Below are positions 35,759 to 48,274 of a stretch of DNA of 64,000 nt, one piece after another; positions within the stretch are counted from its first letter, which is position 1, and each line of letters opens with the position of its first letter. A model generated the notes under the pieces. That model saw only the letters and a list, made by a program, of their open reading frames with translations. It was not told where the DNA came from and did not search any database. Origin of the DNA: Carallia brachiata (taxonomy: Eukaryota > Streptophyta > Magnoliopsida > Malpighiales > Rhizophoraceae); the NCBI GenBank assembly GCA_021464245.1, contig JADCRB010000031.1:3199651-3263650 (forward strand). The letters are read 5' to 3'. The position numbers and the translations under genes are program-made.

Positions 35759-38700
35759 CTTCGCTATACGGTAGAGAAAATTTCACGAACAGATTGGAAA
35801 GATGCGTTTTCGGCTGTTTGTTTGGGAGAAGAGTGAGAGGAGAGGAAAATTTTTGAATTCAAATATTGTGTGTGTGAGGCTTTGTATAGTTCGTGACGTT
35901 TTATAGGGCGGGAAGTTTGGAGGGTCGTGATTGAATCTGATTGCTAATAGCCATGCAATTTCGGTTGGTTTTGATCTGTGATAGAAAATTTGACTTCGTA
36001 CGGGTTCTGATGCTGGCACGTGTCATGGATACTGATGGGACCCCTTCCATCTGCGTACTGACGATAAAAGTTTTATGAACCGAATTGAAAATTGAACTAA
36101 AAAATTAAGGGATTTAAAGTTTAATTGGTTAAATTATAGTTAAACTGATATTTAATATTATATATATGTGTGTAATATTATATAAGAAGAAAATTAAATA
36201 TTTAAAATAAATTATATTTTAAGAAATATATTGATATAAAATATTAATATTTTCATATGTTAAAGATATTCATAATTAAGTTAATATACAGATAAATGTA
36301 AATAATTTATTTTAAATATAAAATATATTATAATTTTTATATTTTTATTTTAATTAATTCTTATTTTTAGTATAATTCAATGCAAGAAAAATAATTAATA
36401 ATTTTCTTAGTTAAAGAAAGAAAATAGTAATTGTTAAATTTTTATTTATAAAAACTAGAAGTTATTATTCTCCCAATAATTGAGTAAATAATAAGTTAAA
36501 AAAATAAAGATTAATAAGCAATAATTTGATCCATTGGTACGAGATCTCTCATTAAACATGGAAGATCATAGTTTCAAACACCCTCAGCTTCAAATTGTGT
36601 GATTTTTTTTCCCTTTTGTTGGTGACGTAACTCTTTCGAAAAGTATCATGTCACTGTTAATCAAGTGTTGACTGGATCAAAATATTATTGACCGAACTGA
36701 TCAACCTGAAAAAATTATGACCGATTTACCGGTTCACTGTAGAATCAGCAGATTTATCGGTTCAAACCTCAGTTCTCAAAAAGTCTGGTATTCAGAGAGA
36801 ACCAGACCGGTCAACTGACCGGTTTCCAATTTTCTCTGTCCAACTGGTCGGTCCGATCCAGTTTTCACATCATTGCCCACAACATGCTACACATTAGTAA
36901 ATATAGTAATTTGATATTATTTTTAAACAAACTCCTGCGATGCTGTATTTAAAGTTCAGTAACTGCATATAGAGCAATGCCTCATTTAATCCCTAATTAG
37001 TGGGCTGTGTAATTGATTCAAGATTTGATAATCATTGTTGTCGACTTGAGAGAGACTCTTTAGCCTCAATAGTACTTTGGTGGGAGGCTTTTACTTCTGG
37101 GTGTGGTTAAATGAGACACTCACACAAAAATTATTTTAATTTCGACAATTAAATTGGATAATCGATATATTTATAATAAATTTTTTTTTATGAACAAAAA
37201 AAAGAGCATGTTCAATTAGATCCTCAATTACATTGTTCTGTTTAATTTCAAACCTAAGAAATAATCCCTTCTTTTTAGAGAAGTGAAATGTTTTTAAATT
37301 AGATATGTCAATCTTAATCTATTGAATTTCATTTTACGAAGAAATTTATAATTGAAGGTATTAAATTTAAATTTTAGTTAAAATAAATTAATGAAAAAAA
37401 AAGTCAATCCTCATATATTAAAGTTTATGTTATGTTTCATGTCAATCGTAATGAATTATTCTTATTTTTGGAACTTAAACTGCCTATTCAAACATTAAAA
37501 ATAAAATTGAGCTAAAAAATATGAGGAATCTGAATATGTGATTGAATATTTTGTGATACGCTAGGGTACTTTTTTTAGCTTTGCAATCAAATAATATTCT
37601 ATTCCATCGATGGAGCGGGATTTTGTCCAAATAAACTTGTAAATTACACATGGGAGGTTAACAACGTGAGGAAATATAGTAATTAACCAATGCACCTAAT
37701 CCTTCAGTTTATGAACTGTTCGTTTGTAAATTGTAATTGACAGATCGTGGAAGAAACGCAATGTTAAAACTAGAATTATTTTTACGGATAACCTTAATTA
37801 GGCATTATGGCTCGAATGACAACAATTCATATGTTCAGATTTATTTGATGGTACTACTCAAAAATCCTGTGTTTCTTATTGATAATATTGAGTTATTTGT
37901 ATTTCAAGTATTTCGATTTTTAAATTTATCAAATTAATTATCTAAAATAGTAATTCAGTAGTAAATTAACGTATTTCTATATTATTAACCTAGTTCAAGT
38001 CACAATGTCTGCACTTTTCCTGACACAAGTTGGGTGGCTTTTAGGCATAAGAAGCGCTGTATGGGGTTGGATGCACAATTCGGTAATCACTGTAGTCTTT
38101 AGCGGTGGAATTACGTTTGTCTCCATTAGTATTAAGGTAATGAGTCTGTCCATTTAGGATGATTGAACGAAACTCTAATAAATAAAATTTACTTTCATAT
38201 CAATTTACAAATTCTGACATATCTATAATAAATTTTTTTTTTCAAAAAAATCATGTTAAATTAAATATATTAAATCTCAAGCACATCGAATTTTTGATAT
38301 GTTATTGCTATATTTTTTTTAATATATTAAATTGTGCTTTCGGTTAATCAAATTTTCCTTTGCCAATTCAATGAGTCGGGGCGGATACTCTTCCCCCCCC
38401 TCTTGTTGAGACCTAGACTGGGTAGGCTACGCTTAATCTTATTAAAGAATATTAAAATTTTATATTTGAGAGATAACACATAAAATAATTAAGAATTACG
38501 ATATTTTTTTATATGAAAAAATAAATTTTAAATTTAACTATATCACTTAATTTAAATAATATTTATATTCATCGTTTATTACACAAATTTAAATTCTTTT
38601 AACTAGTCACCCTACCTAAGCTGTTTGAAAGCGAGCAGCTTCGTCTAGTCAAAATTCATGCGTTTTGGCACGGACCTAGAATTTGCCTGCCCCGAGTTGA

Positions 38701-39156
38701 CGCGGGTTGCTTGATGGAGTTAAATTTGACCGGCGCCGATATGGTATACTATTCACTTATACATATGCATCCGTACGGCATCGTTTAGGGGATTCAATTT
38801 TGGCTCCTTTTTAAACTTTAGCAATCGCCTTTCTTCAAAATAATAGCATCTTCATCAGCACCAATAGATTCTAGGGTTTTCTTATTTCTCGGACTAACGT
38901 ACACAAACGCAAGAAGGCAGCGGTTCCAGTTCTTCGGTTCTCTTCGCTGTACGCCGCTCTTTTCTTGAACCTTCCCTCACTTTCCCCTCTAATTTTCCGT
39001 TGCTTTCTTGCCGTAATTGCTTAATTTTTCTCTCCTCCCAAACAGCCCCAAAAGATCTCCAATCTTTCTTTTACTGTGAGAAAATAGCCTAAAACCCCCC
39101 AAACTGATTCTAAGAGCCTTCCAAACTACAAATTCTTTTATTTTTTGATTTGATCT
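35759..39156. other. Divergent intergenic region between DMC1 and the LRR-kinase
   Basis: DMC1 promoter and leader occupy the left few hundred bases, and the LRR-kinase leader starts at about 38850. Between them is AT-rich DNA. A degraded MITE (about 36660-36875) ends TTTTCACATCATTG, whose complement CAATGATGTGAAAA matches the end of the 27095 element. I see no protein gene or RNA gene. Confidence 0.5.
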
Positions 39157-42100
39157 ATGGAGGTCTCTGATTCTAAGGAAACCAATTCTAATCAATGGGA
39201 TGGCCCCGAAAGCCCTAGATCTCCGAAATCTTCGCTCACGGCAGCCAAGTCCGCCGTCGCCGCCACGGCCGGAATCCATAGCAGCGGCGCGAAGAAAAGT
39301 AGTAACTGCAGCGTGAACAACAACAACAATCATAGTAACGTTAATGTCGACGACGAGTTGATTCTTGATATTTCGGAGAAAAGATTGGAGCTTGACTTGT
39401 TGGAGAAAGCGGATGGTAGGGTGGAGGAGTTGTATTTGTACAAGAACGCTTTCAGTTTGGTGCCGAGTTCGGTGGGCCGGCTTGGAAGGTTGAGGACGTT
39501 GAAGTTTTTTGGGAATGAGGTGAATTTGTTCCCGGCGGAATTTGAGAATTTGGTGGGTCTGGAGTGCTTGCAAGTGAAAGTGTCTTCCCTGGGGTTGAAT
39601 GGATTGAATTTCAGTAAGTTGAACGAGTTGAAGGAGCTTGAGCTGTCGAAAGTGCCACCAAGGCCGTCGGTTTTGACTATTTTTAGTCAGATTACCGGCC
39701 TCAAGTGCTTGAGCAGGCTCTCCGTTTGCCACTTTTCTATAAGGTGAATTCTTTTTATAGTTGCTTTTAGTTTTGGTGTCTTTTACGTGTCTAGAAGAAT
39801 TAGGAATGGGTAATGAAAATTTATATGGGTTATCCACATTGAGATCTATGCAGTTGTGAATGTAAGCTAAAAGTTCGTAGGTTTTAATTGCTTCAATGTA
39901 GCAATGGTGTTTTTGCTAGTTTAGCAAAAAGATTGCTGGCTGTGGTATGTTGGAATTCACATTTACTGTTTAGCATGTTGAAGAGGTAACTTTTTTCCCT
40001 CTTTGTGGAACTGCGAAAAGTTCTTATTTATGTTGAGCTTATGGTTTTGGAATTGTTGGTTTATATGCTCCTTCAGGAATCATAATAGTCAGAGAGGGTA
40101 GTGGATGTTGGAGATTGATCAAAGGAACAAAAGGTTTTTTGCCAGTTAGTATGATTGTTTTCTTTAATTTTGATTCCACTGCTATATGCAACTGCCATTA
40201 GTAGAAGTTACCTACATATGTACTTCATTTAAAAGATACAATTTCCAGCCAAATTTTGTGAAAAGAAATGTCGATTGTGAAATCATTGTGCTTTGGTGAA
40301 AAGATAAATTTTTCTTGATGCAAATTAACTATGTATGGTGCATTTTTTAATGTGGACATGCCAAATAGATGCAAGTGTTAATCTGATTGGCCAACTGCAT
40401 TCTTATACTTTGGCAGTTAGTTTGTGTATAAAATAATCAGTTTGTTTAGTTCAGTCAAATTAAGACTTCAGAGCAACCCTAGTTTATTTCTTTTTGCATA
40501 TTCTTTGAAATTGAAGTGTGGGGATTTATGTTTCACAACTTTCAGTTCTTTTGTCAAATTTATAGGATTTTTTTTTTCCTCAAAAATGGTTGAATTTTTC
40601 AGTACATTTTATGATACCCTCAGTGCTCTCAGTTTTTTTAAGTATCCGGGATTATTTAACAAGATAGAATGAGCAGTAGTTATAGTAGCTAATTTGCGAT
40701 TCTTTCCTTTGGAATGAAAACATTGGGAATGGAGTCAACCAAATGTGACAGCATTTGTAGGAAAATTTGATTACTTCTGAATGCTGGACAGAACTTGATT
40801 GATGATTTTTATAGTTTCCCATCGTAGTAAGGTTAAGCAGTGGGCGATCTATCAAAGATTGTGATGGAGACAAGGATGCAACTTTTAAGGTGATTTTAGT
40901 AAGTAGGACTTTGTTTAGATCTTGGATTTTTAATATTAATCTGAACAAATTGGTTCAGATTTTTATTAACTGGGATTCGTATCTATAGGATGTCAATAAG
41001 ATTAGTGCTTTATCGTTTCCAATTATGTTTCCTATTGTTCTGGCTAGTTTGTGCTCGCCAACTAAATTTGGGATTAAGTTTTTGTTAATTTTGTTGTGTG
41101 TACCCTGAAGTATGATTCTTTTCGATGTACTCAGGAAAGCCAGTGAATGAAATTTCTGTTGTATGTTGTGTTCTCTTGTACATTTTCTATCATGTTTCTT
41201 TGTGCTCTCTTTTTCTTCTTCTAGCTAATTATTGTGCTTCTTGCCTCTCTTTTATTTTATGTTGGTGTACTTTTCTCCTTTTTGTGCCCTCAAGAACAAT
41301 ATAATAGTTTAATCCATTTACCTGATGAATTTAAGGAAACTTGTATTAAGCCTATACACTCGCCTGAACCAGCCTTGATTAGAATTTTAAACTGTAGTGA
41401 TCTACTTGAACTTAACTTCACAGTTGAGAGCAGCTACATTGTGGCTTGGTTTTTTGAAATGAATAATCCAATGATGTTGTACCTGATGATGTTTTACTTC
41501 TTCTGGCAGATATGTTCCTCCAGACATTGGCTGCCTAAAGAACTTGGAGTACTTGGACCTTTCCTTCAACAAGATAAAGAGTTTGCCATCTGAAATGGGT
41601 TATTTAGATGCGTTGATATCTTTGAAAGTTGCTAATAATAAATTAGTGGAACTACCATCAGGTCTGTCCTCACTACAAAAATTGAAGAACTTGGATCTGT
41701 CAAATAACAGGTTAACGTCACTGGATCCTCTTGAACTCGGCTTGATGCATAGCCTCCAGTTTTTAAACCTTCAGGTACTTTTCTGTGGCAATTAGAAACC
41801 ACTGTTTCAACTGTTGTCATCATCTCTAATCCATCAGCTGGTTTTGGGGGGATTTTATCTGTTTTTTTTTATTGGGGCCCGTTTGGAGACGCTGTCAGTT
41901 TTTTATTTTTGTTTTTCATTTTCTGTTTTTAGTTTTTGCTGAATTTTTGTGTTTATTGCTGTCAATTTTTGTTTTTTTCTATAAAAATAAAAAATAGATA
42001 GAAAAAGGACAGTGAGAGAAATGGTAAAAAGAATATAAATATAGAGAGAAAAATGGGAGAGAGAGAGAGAGAGATAAAGAGGGTAGAGAGAGAATGACAG

Positions 42101-45100
42101 AAAGAGAAAGGGTTGAGAAAGAATGGGTAAACAAAATAGTAGAGAGAGAAAAATGAGAGAGGGTAGAGAGAGAATGAATAGAGAAAATGACAGAGAGAGA
42201 AAAGAGAGAGAGGGTAGAGAAAGAACGAGTAAAGAGAATGATAGAGAGAGAAAAATGAGAGAGAGAGAGGGTAGAGAGAGAATGAGTAGAGAGAATGGTA
42301 AAATAAGAAAAAAGAGAGAGTCTGGGTAGAGAGAGAATGACTAGAGAGAGAAAAAGGAGAGAGAGAGGGTGGAGAGATAATAGTAGAGCGAAAAAAAGGA
42401 GAGAGCATGTTGGTAGACAGAAAGGAGAGAGAATCTGGGTAGACAGAGAATGGTAGAGAAAAAAGAGAGAGAGAGAGAAAGAGGGTAGAGAGAGAACGAG
42501 TAGAGAGAATGATAGAGCAAGAAAAAGAAGAGAATGGTAGAGAGAGAAAAATGAGAGACAGAGTGGGTATAGAGAGAATGAGTAGAGAGAATAGTTGAGG
42601 GAGAAAAAGGAGACAGAGAAAGAGTGGGTAAAGGGAGAATTAGTAGAGAGAATGGTAGAAAGAAAAAGGAGAAAGAGGGTAGAGCAAGAATGAGTAGAGA
42701 GAGAAAAGAGAGAAAGAGAGGGTAGAGAGAGAATGGTAGAGATAGAAAAAAGGGAGAGAGGGTAGAGAGAGAATGATAGAGATAGAAAAAGGAGAGAGAG
42801 GGTAGAGAGATAATGAGTAGAGAGACAAAATAGAGAGAGAGAGGGTAGAGAGAGAATGGTAGAGATAGAAAAGGGAGAGAGAGGGTAGAGAGAGAATGAG
42901 TAGAGAGAGAAAGAGTAGTGAGAGAAAAGATATAGAGGAATAGAGAGAGGATAAGTAAAAGAGATATGGTAAAGATGATAGATAGAGAAAGGAAATGTTG
43001 TGAGAGAAAGTATAGAAAAAAAAGTGAAAAATAAAATCGCCAATTTGTTTTTTTTTTTTGAAAAACACTTTTAACTTTTCAGAAAAAAACAGAAAACAAA
43101 ATCAATACCAAACATGTTTTCTGTTTTTTTTGTGAAAAATAAACAGAAAACAGAAAACAAAATCGTCTCCAAACGGGCCCTTGGTTTTATGTTTTTTAAT
43201 TTTTTGAGTGGCTTGTACTACTGATTGATTCTGGCATTTGATTCATTAATTTCTGCCTAATGCAACGTTTGGTGCTTTGAAAGTTGCGTATTGCTTACAC
43301 TTAATGTGATATATGCATTTCTGATCTGCTTGGCATGTTATCGAATCTTCTACAATTTATCCAGGCCTCTAGAAGATATTGAAGCCTTCTTGTGAGATTG
43401 CTTTTGGTTTCCCCTTATTTTGCTTATCCAAGATGCTTCTGTGAATGTAGGTTTTTTAATGTTGGGCAGTGTTGTAAATGGAATTATGTGAATATTTCTG
43501 AGCGTTAGCTGGTTTTGTTTTGTTTTTTTTTTTGGCAATATATCTTCTTAAGTTACCCTTGAAAAGAACAACAAATCACTTTCTTCTGCTTTGTTGATGG
43601 CTGTACGTAGTTTTTTTTATCCCCGAGGTGCAAATGATAGGTGGCGTGTACAGAGTTGTAACACCGAGTAATTTTTGACTTATCGTCTTTGATTGATGAT
43701 AAAGAAAGTGAATTCTTGGTTCAGTTCTCCCCCGTTACAACCACCCTTCACCCTCTTACTAAGACTACATAATGTTCTTGTTAGTTAGAACTACCTTTCA
43801 AACTTTGTGTAGCCATAAATAATAGTTCATTGTTCATTATATTTGCAATGTCTGGTAAACATTGTCATCTAAGTGGGTGATTTTGCAGTTATTTCCTTAG
43901 CTGTTATACTTTGCTTTTATGTTTGAATCTCTGAACCTGACATTGTTTTTTCAATCTTCTCAATATGTGACTCTTCAAGTACAATAAGCTTCTCAGTCGC
44001 TGCCAAATACCTCCGTGGATATGCTGTAGTCTGGAAGCAAATGGAAAGGACTTTTCTGATGGTGATTTTATCAGCTCTTTTGTTGAAATGGATGTATATG
44101 AAACACCCACTCAAGAGGATGATAGAAATATGCACTCAGGTTTGGGAGAGAGAGACCTTTAATATATTTCGTGTTGATTCTATGTTTTCCTATCCTAATT
44201 ATCATCATGTTTTGGTGCAGGTTCTAATCATTCTGCTTCAAGCTTATCAATTGGATCTTCATCCAGCAGCAGATGTTTTACTGCCCGTAGATCTTGTAAG
44301 AGGTGGAAGCGGTGGCACTATTTGCAGGAAAGAGCACGTCAAGAACAATTTAGTAGTCGCACGAAGCGGAAAGGTGAAGTGTGTGACGAATTGTTGGCTT
44401 TGAATGAAACTGGAAATTCCAAATCAGAGAACCTTGATGTAACACTCGAGACTCATGCAGAATGTGCATCAGAGATCATCGGTTTGGATGATGATGACGA
44501 TAAAGAAGTACTTAGTGGAGAAGTTTCAAGCGAAAGTCTGCCCATTAGTTTTGAGGATGAGAAAATCAGTTCAGAAAAGGGGTTCCATGTAGAAAGTTGC
44601 TCATCCAACATTGAGCCACAATGTAAAGGGAAAGAAGTCGAGTGTTATGTGCCTGATCAATCTTCAGCATCCATAGGTAATGGAGCTATTGAGGAAGACG
44701 ATGTTTCGTCATTAGAAGTAGCGAAAATCAGTTACAAGTCCAAGAGGCATTCTGATAGGGATCTTGATAATCCAAAACCATGCAAGTACAGGAGACCTAT
44801 GGAAGATAGCTCAAATGCATCATGCAAGTATAGTAACTTGTCATTTTGTAGCATTGATGACCGCCTACCAGATGGATTCTATGATGCAGGACGTGATCGG
44901 CCTTTTTTGCCTTTAAGTAGTTATGAACACATATTGGATCTTGACTCACGTGAGGTCATCCTCTTGGACAGGTTAACTTAATACACAGTTCTGGTTTTTC
45001 TTGGTCCACTAATGCTACCCTTTGTTTAATGTGAATGAACAATTTTTTTTTTCTCTCTATTTTTTTTTTCTTTAGGGAAAAGGATGAAGAGCTGAATGCA

Positions 45101-48100
45101 GCAACTCTTTCTGCTCAAGCGTTGATCTCCCGTCTGAAGAGATTAAATTGTTCCAAAGGGAGGAATAAGACTATTGATGACCTGCAGATTGCATCATTGC
45201 TTGCACTTTTTGTTTCTGATCATTTTGGAGGTAGTGATAGAAGCGTGACTATTGAAAGGACGCGGAAAGCTGTATCTGGTTCGAACTATACGAAGCCTTT
45301 TGTTTGCACATGTTCAACTGGAAATAGTGACTCTATTGCCAAATTGCCCAAACAGATTTTGGACACTGCAGAAGATATCTTTCTTTCTGATCTCTGTGAG
45401 AAATCTTTACGTTCTATTAAAGAAAGGAAACGTTCCGTTGTAGTTCCTTTAGGATCTTTGCAGTTTGGTGTGTGTAGGCATAGAGCCTTGTTAATGAAGG
45501 TAAACTTGAATACATTTTGAATATTTTGTGAATTGAATTTTTATGTTGCTTGCATTACCTGTCCAGTTATTATGATCTAACGAGAATCTTAAATGTCTGC
45601 AGTATCTATGTGACAGAATGGAGCCTCCAATACCTTGTGAACTTGTCAGGGGTTATCTGGACTTCTTGCCTCATGCCTGGAATACGATTCTTATAAAGAA
45701 GGGTGATTCATTAGTTCGCATGCTTGTAGATGCATGCTTCCCACTTGATATCAGGGAAGAGACTAATCCAGAATATTTTTGCAGGTTAGTTCTGTCACCT
45801 GTTGTTCATGGTAAATGCTTCTTTATTGAATGCTTGTTTCATTCTTATGTTTTTGGCCTATATCATCATTCATCACAATTCACAAGTCACCGAATTTGGT
45901 AAAAATGGCTGGTCCCCCTTTTTCAGGTATAATCCAGCAATATTATTATTGACGGTTGAATTCATAAACCTATTTGTGGAATATTTTCAGGTTCTGGTCG
46001 TAGTTTGATTCCTTGTTTACATTTGCGGACTGCATGAACCTAATTGAAAAAGAGTTGGCGGAAGCAATAGAAGAGTGAAACAGACATTACACAACAATTT
46101 GATAAACTAATGCTCATGCAATTAAAAAAAAAGAGAATTCAAACCTATTCACTTTGAGGATTGATATTTATATGCATTTTGGCTTCATACTTGCAAAATA
46201 TTGCATTAGCTATTTAAGGCAACAGTTTCTTAGACCTAATGCAACATTTTTGGAGTGTACAACGTCAAAAATGTGCATGTAAATAACAATTACCATTTGC
46301 TTTTAGTCCCATAATATTCATGAGTGCAATTATTTGATTGCTTGTCATTTGTTTCTAGTCGCTTATGTGTGTTTAATCTCTCATGTCTGTGGTGCTATAG
46401 GTACATTCCACTTAGTCGGTCCAAAATTCCTTTTTCAAGTGAGGGCGTTGTGGGTCCTGATTGTTCATTTCCTTCTTTTTCAACCTGTGATGAGATAGAA
46501 AAAGCTGTTTCTAGTACTCTTATTCAATGCAAATTAGGATCTGTTGAAGCTGCAGCAAAGGTATGTTTGCAATTATTTCAGGCCATTATTTGTCTTCAAG
46601 TGAATGTTGGGGTTCTCTTCATTATTCTCCCTTTCTCAATCAGAGTTTAATTGTAAAAAGTCAACTTGTTTTACAATATATTTTAGCTGTGAACGCAACT
46701 TACGAGTGCCTCTGTATTTTTGGGGGCATCTGTGTTGTTGGATCTGCAGGTACGTACTTTAGAGGTTTGTGGTGCATCGATGGAGTATTAGGAAATTTGA
46801 ATACAAATGCCTCGGCGAAGTAAGAATTTTAGGCGCTTTGCAACACCCTTGCATAGTTAAAATGTATGGACACCAGATATTATCAAAGTGGATTTCTTCA
46901 GAAGATGAAATTGCAAAGCGTCGCATATTTCAGTCTGCAATTTTTCTGGAACATGTTAAAGGAGGATCTTTAAAGGTACTATTCCTTTTTTGTACTTATA
47001 CTATTGTTTAACATGTGATTAATTGATCTATTTCCATGGACACGTGTTGCTTATTCTTGGCTTCATTGGACAGAGTTTTATAGAAAAGGTGGCACAAACT
47101 GGTGATAAGTGCATATCACTGGATTTGACATTATGTATTGCTCGAGATGTTGCATGGGCGTTGGCAGAGCTGCACTCGAAACATATAATTCATCGTGACA
47201 TAAAAAGTGAAAACGTACTGATTGATTTAGATAGTAAGAGAGCTGACGGAACGCCTGTTGTGAAGCTCTGTGATTTTGACCACGCTGTACCACTTAGGTC
47301 TTTCTTGCACACATGCTGTATCTCACATAGAGGGATTCCACCACCTGATGTTTGTGTTGGAACTCCTCGCTGGATGGCTCCTGAGGTTCTGCGAGCAATG
47401 CATAAAAGTAACCTGTATGGTCTGGTATGTTTTTTTTCCCTTTTAGCATGGCAAAAAATCTTTGGTTTGGTGTTTGCAATGTCTGGTTTCAGTTAGTATT
47501 TTCAAAGTCTGGTTGTTTACTGCACATAATTTAGTTCCCTTTTGTTAACTTTTTAAATGGACAATGCATAAAGTGTTGTTTATCATAACAGGAGATGGTA
47601 ACTTAAGTTTATGGCACATTTAACACTTGTCAAAGCTGAAATACATGATTTAGTGGGTTTTCATTAACAATTCACAATTCAGTGCGTATTGCGATTTTAT
47701 TTGTGTAAATTGTAAAGCAATTTCTTGTATGGTTGTAGGAAGTAGATATTTGGTCCTATGGATGCCTCCTTCTGGAGTTGTTGACTTTACAAGTCCCGTA
47801 CTCTGGATTATCGGAACTACAAATTCACGAACATCTTCAGGTATATGTCTCTCTCAACTGGACCCTGCTCTGAACACATCAGAAAGTTAGATCTTGGAAC
47901 AGTCTTGCTAAGTGCTATTTTGTTGCACTTTAAGGTGTTTTATTCTGCTTTCATTGCAGCCCTAATTATTTGCGGTACTTGATTTTCTTGCCTCTAGTCT
48001 AAGCTTGTTTTCCTTTTGATCCTGAACTAAGCAGACGGGTGAACGACCACGGTTAACTGATGAGCTGGAGGCTCTGAGACAAACGAATGGACCTACCTTG

Positions 48101-48274
48101 ACTCAATCTTGCTTTTCCTCTGAAGGAACTGAGGTTGAATCAGAAACACTGAGATTCCTTATTGATTTATACTATCGGTGCACTGAGGAAAATCCAGCTG
48201 ATCGTCCATCAGCAGAAGATATTTATGAATCATTGCTTGCGCACACTAGCACTTCTACTAGTTCAAAGGTTTAG
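39157..48274 (+). CDS. LRR - EDR1-domain - protein kinase protein (At1g04210 type), 11 exons
   Basis: This is a large cytosolic protein of about 1149 residues that joins leucine-rich repeats to a kinase. Exons: 39157-39743, 41510-41774, 43980-44139, 44221-44971, 45076-45499, 45603-45784, 46401-46560, 46750-46975, 47074-47424, 47739-47840, 48035-48274. The N-terminus is Ser/Asn-rich, and LRRs follow (for example LEYLDLSFNKIKSLPSEMG). Then come a basic stretch (SCKRWKRWHYLQERARQEQ), an acidic linker and an EDR1-type transglutaminase-like domain (GVCRHRALLMKYLCDRM to PEYFCRYIPLSRSKIPF). The kinase keeps HRDIKSEN (about 959-966) and the GTPRWMAPEV activation segment, but has DFD in place of DFG and no clear glycine-rich loop. 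It may be catalytically weak. Exon 8 is short by two bases after GCATCGATGGAG; an acceptor at 46762 would bypass this. The substrate and role are unknown. Confidence 0.9.
41875..43180. mobile_element. 1.3-kb terminal-inverted-repeat element in intron 2 of the LRR-kinase gene
   Basis: Both ends are perfect inverted copies of GGGCCCGTTTGGAGACG (41875-41891 and 43164-43180), continuing as a looser T-rich / A-rich inversion. TTG stands directly outside each end (41872-41874 and 43181-43183), a possible 3-bp target duplication as in PIF/Harbinger-type elements. The interior is almost entirely a GA-rich tandem array. It has no transposase gene, so it is non-autonomous. Confidence 0.75.
42000..43030 (+). 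repeat. ~1-kb polypurine minisatellite (GAGAGGGTAGAGAGAGAATG units)
   Basis: Degenerate units such as GGGTAGAGAGAGAATGAG and GTAGAGAGAAAAAGGAGAG repeat for about a kilobase. Nearly every base of the plus strand is a purine, apart from scattered T. The unit length is irregular, so copies have been shuffled by unequal exchange or slippage. The opposite strand yields long Leu/Ser/Phe-rich frames that are artefacts of this composition. Confidence 0.85.

Noticed and set aside
38989..39837. 282-codon minus-strand frame
   Set aside because: It is antisense to exon 1 of the LRR-kinase, whose sense frame has LRRs and splices correctly. The antisense protein has no recognisable domain.
41979..43043. 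354-codon minus-strand frame rich in Leu, Ser and Phe, plus overlapping shorter ones
   Set aside because: It is the complement of the GA-rich minisatellite inside a transposon; repetitive composition keeps the frame open. No start context, domain or conservation is visible.
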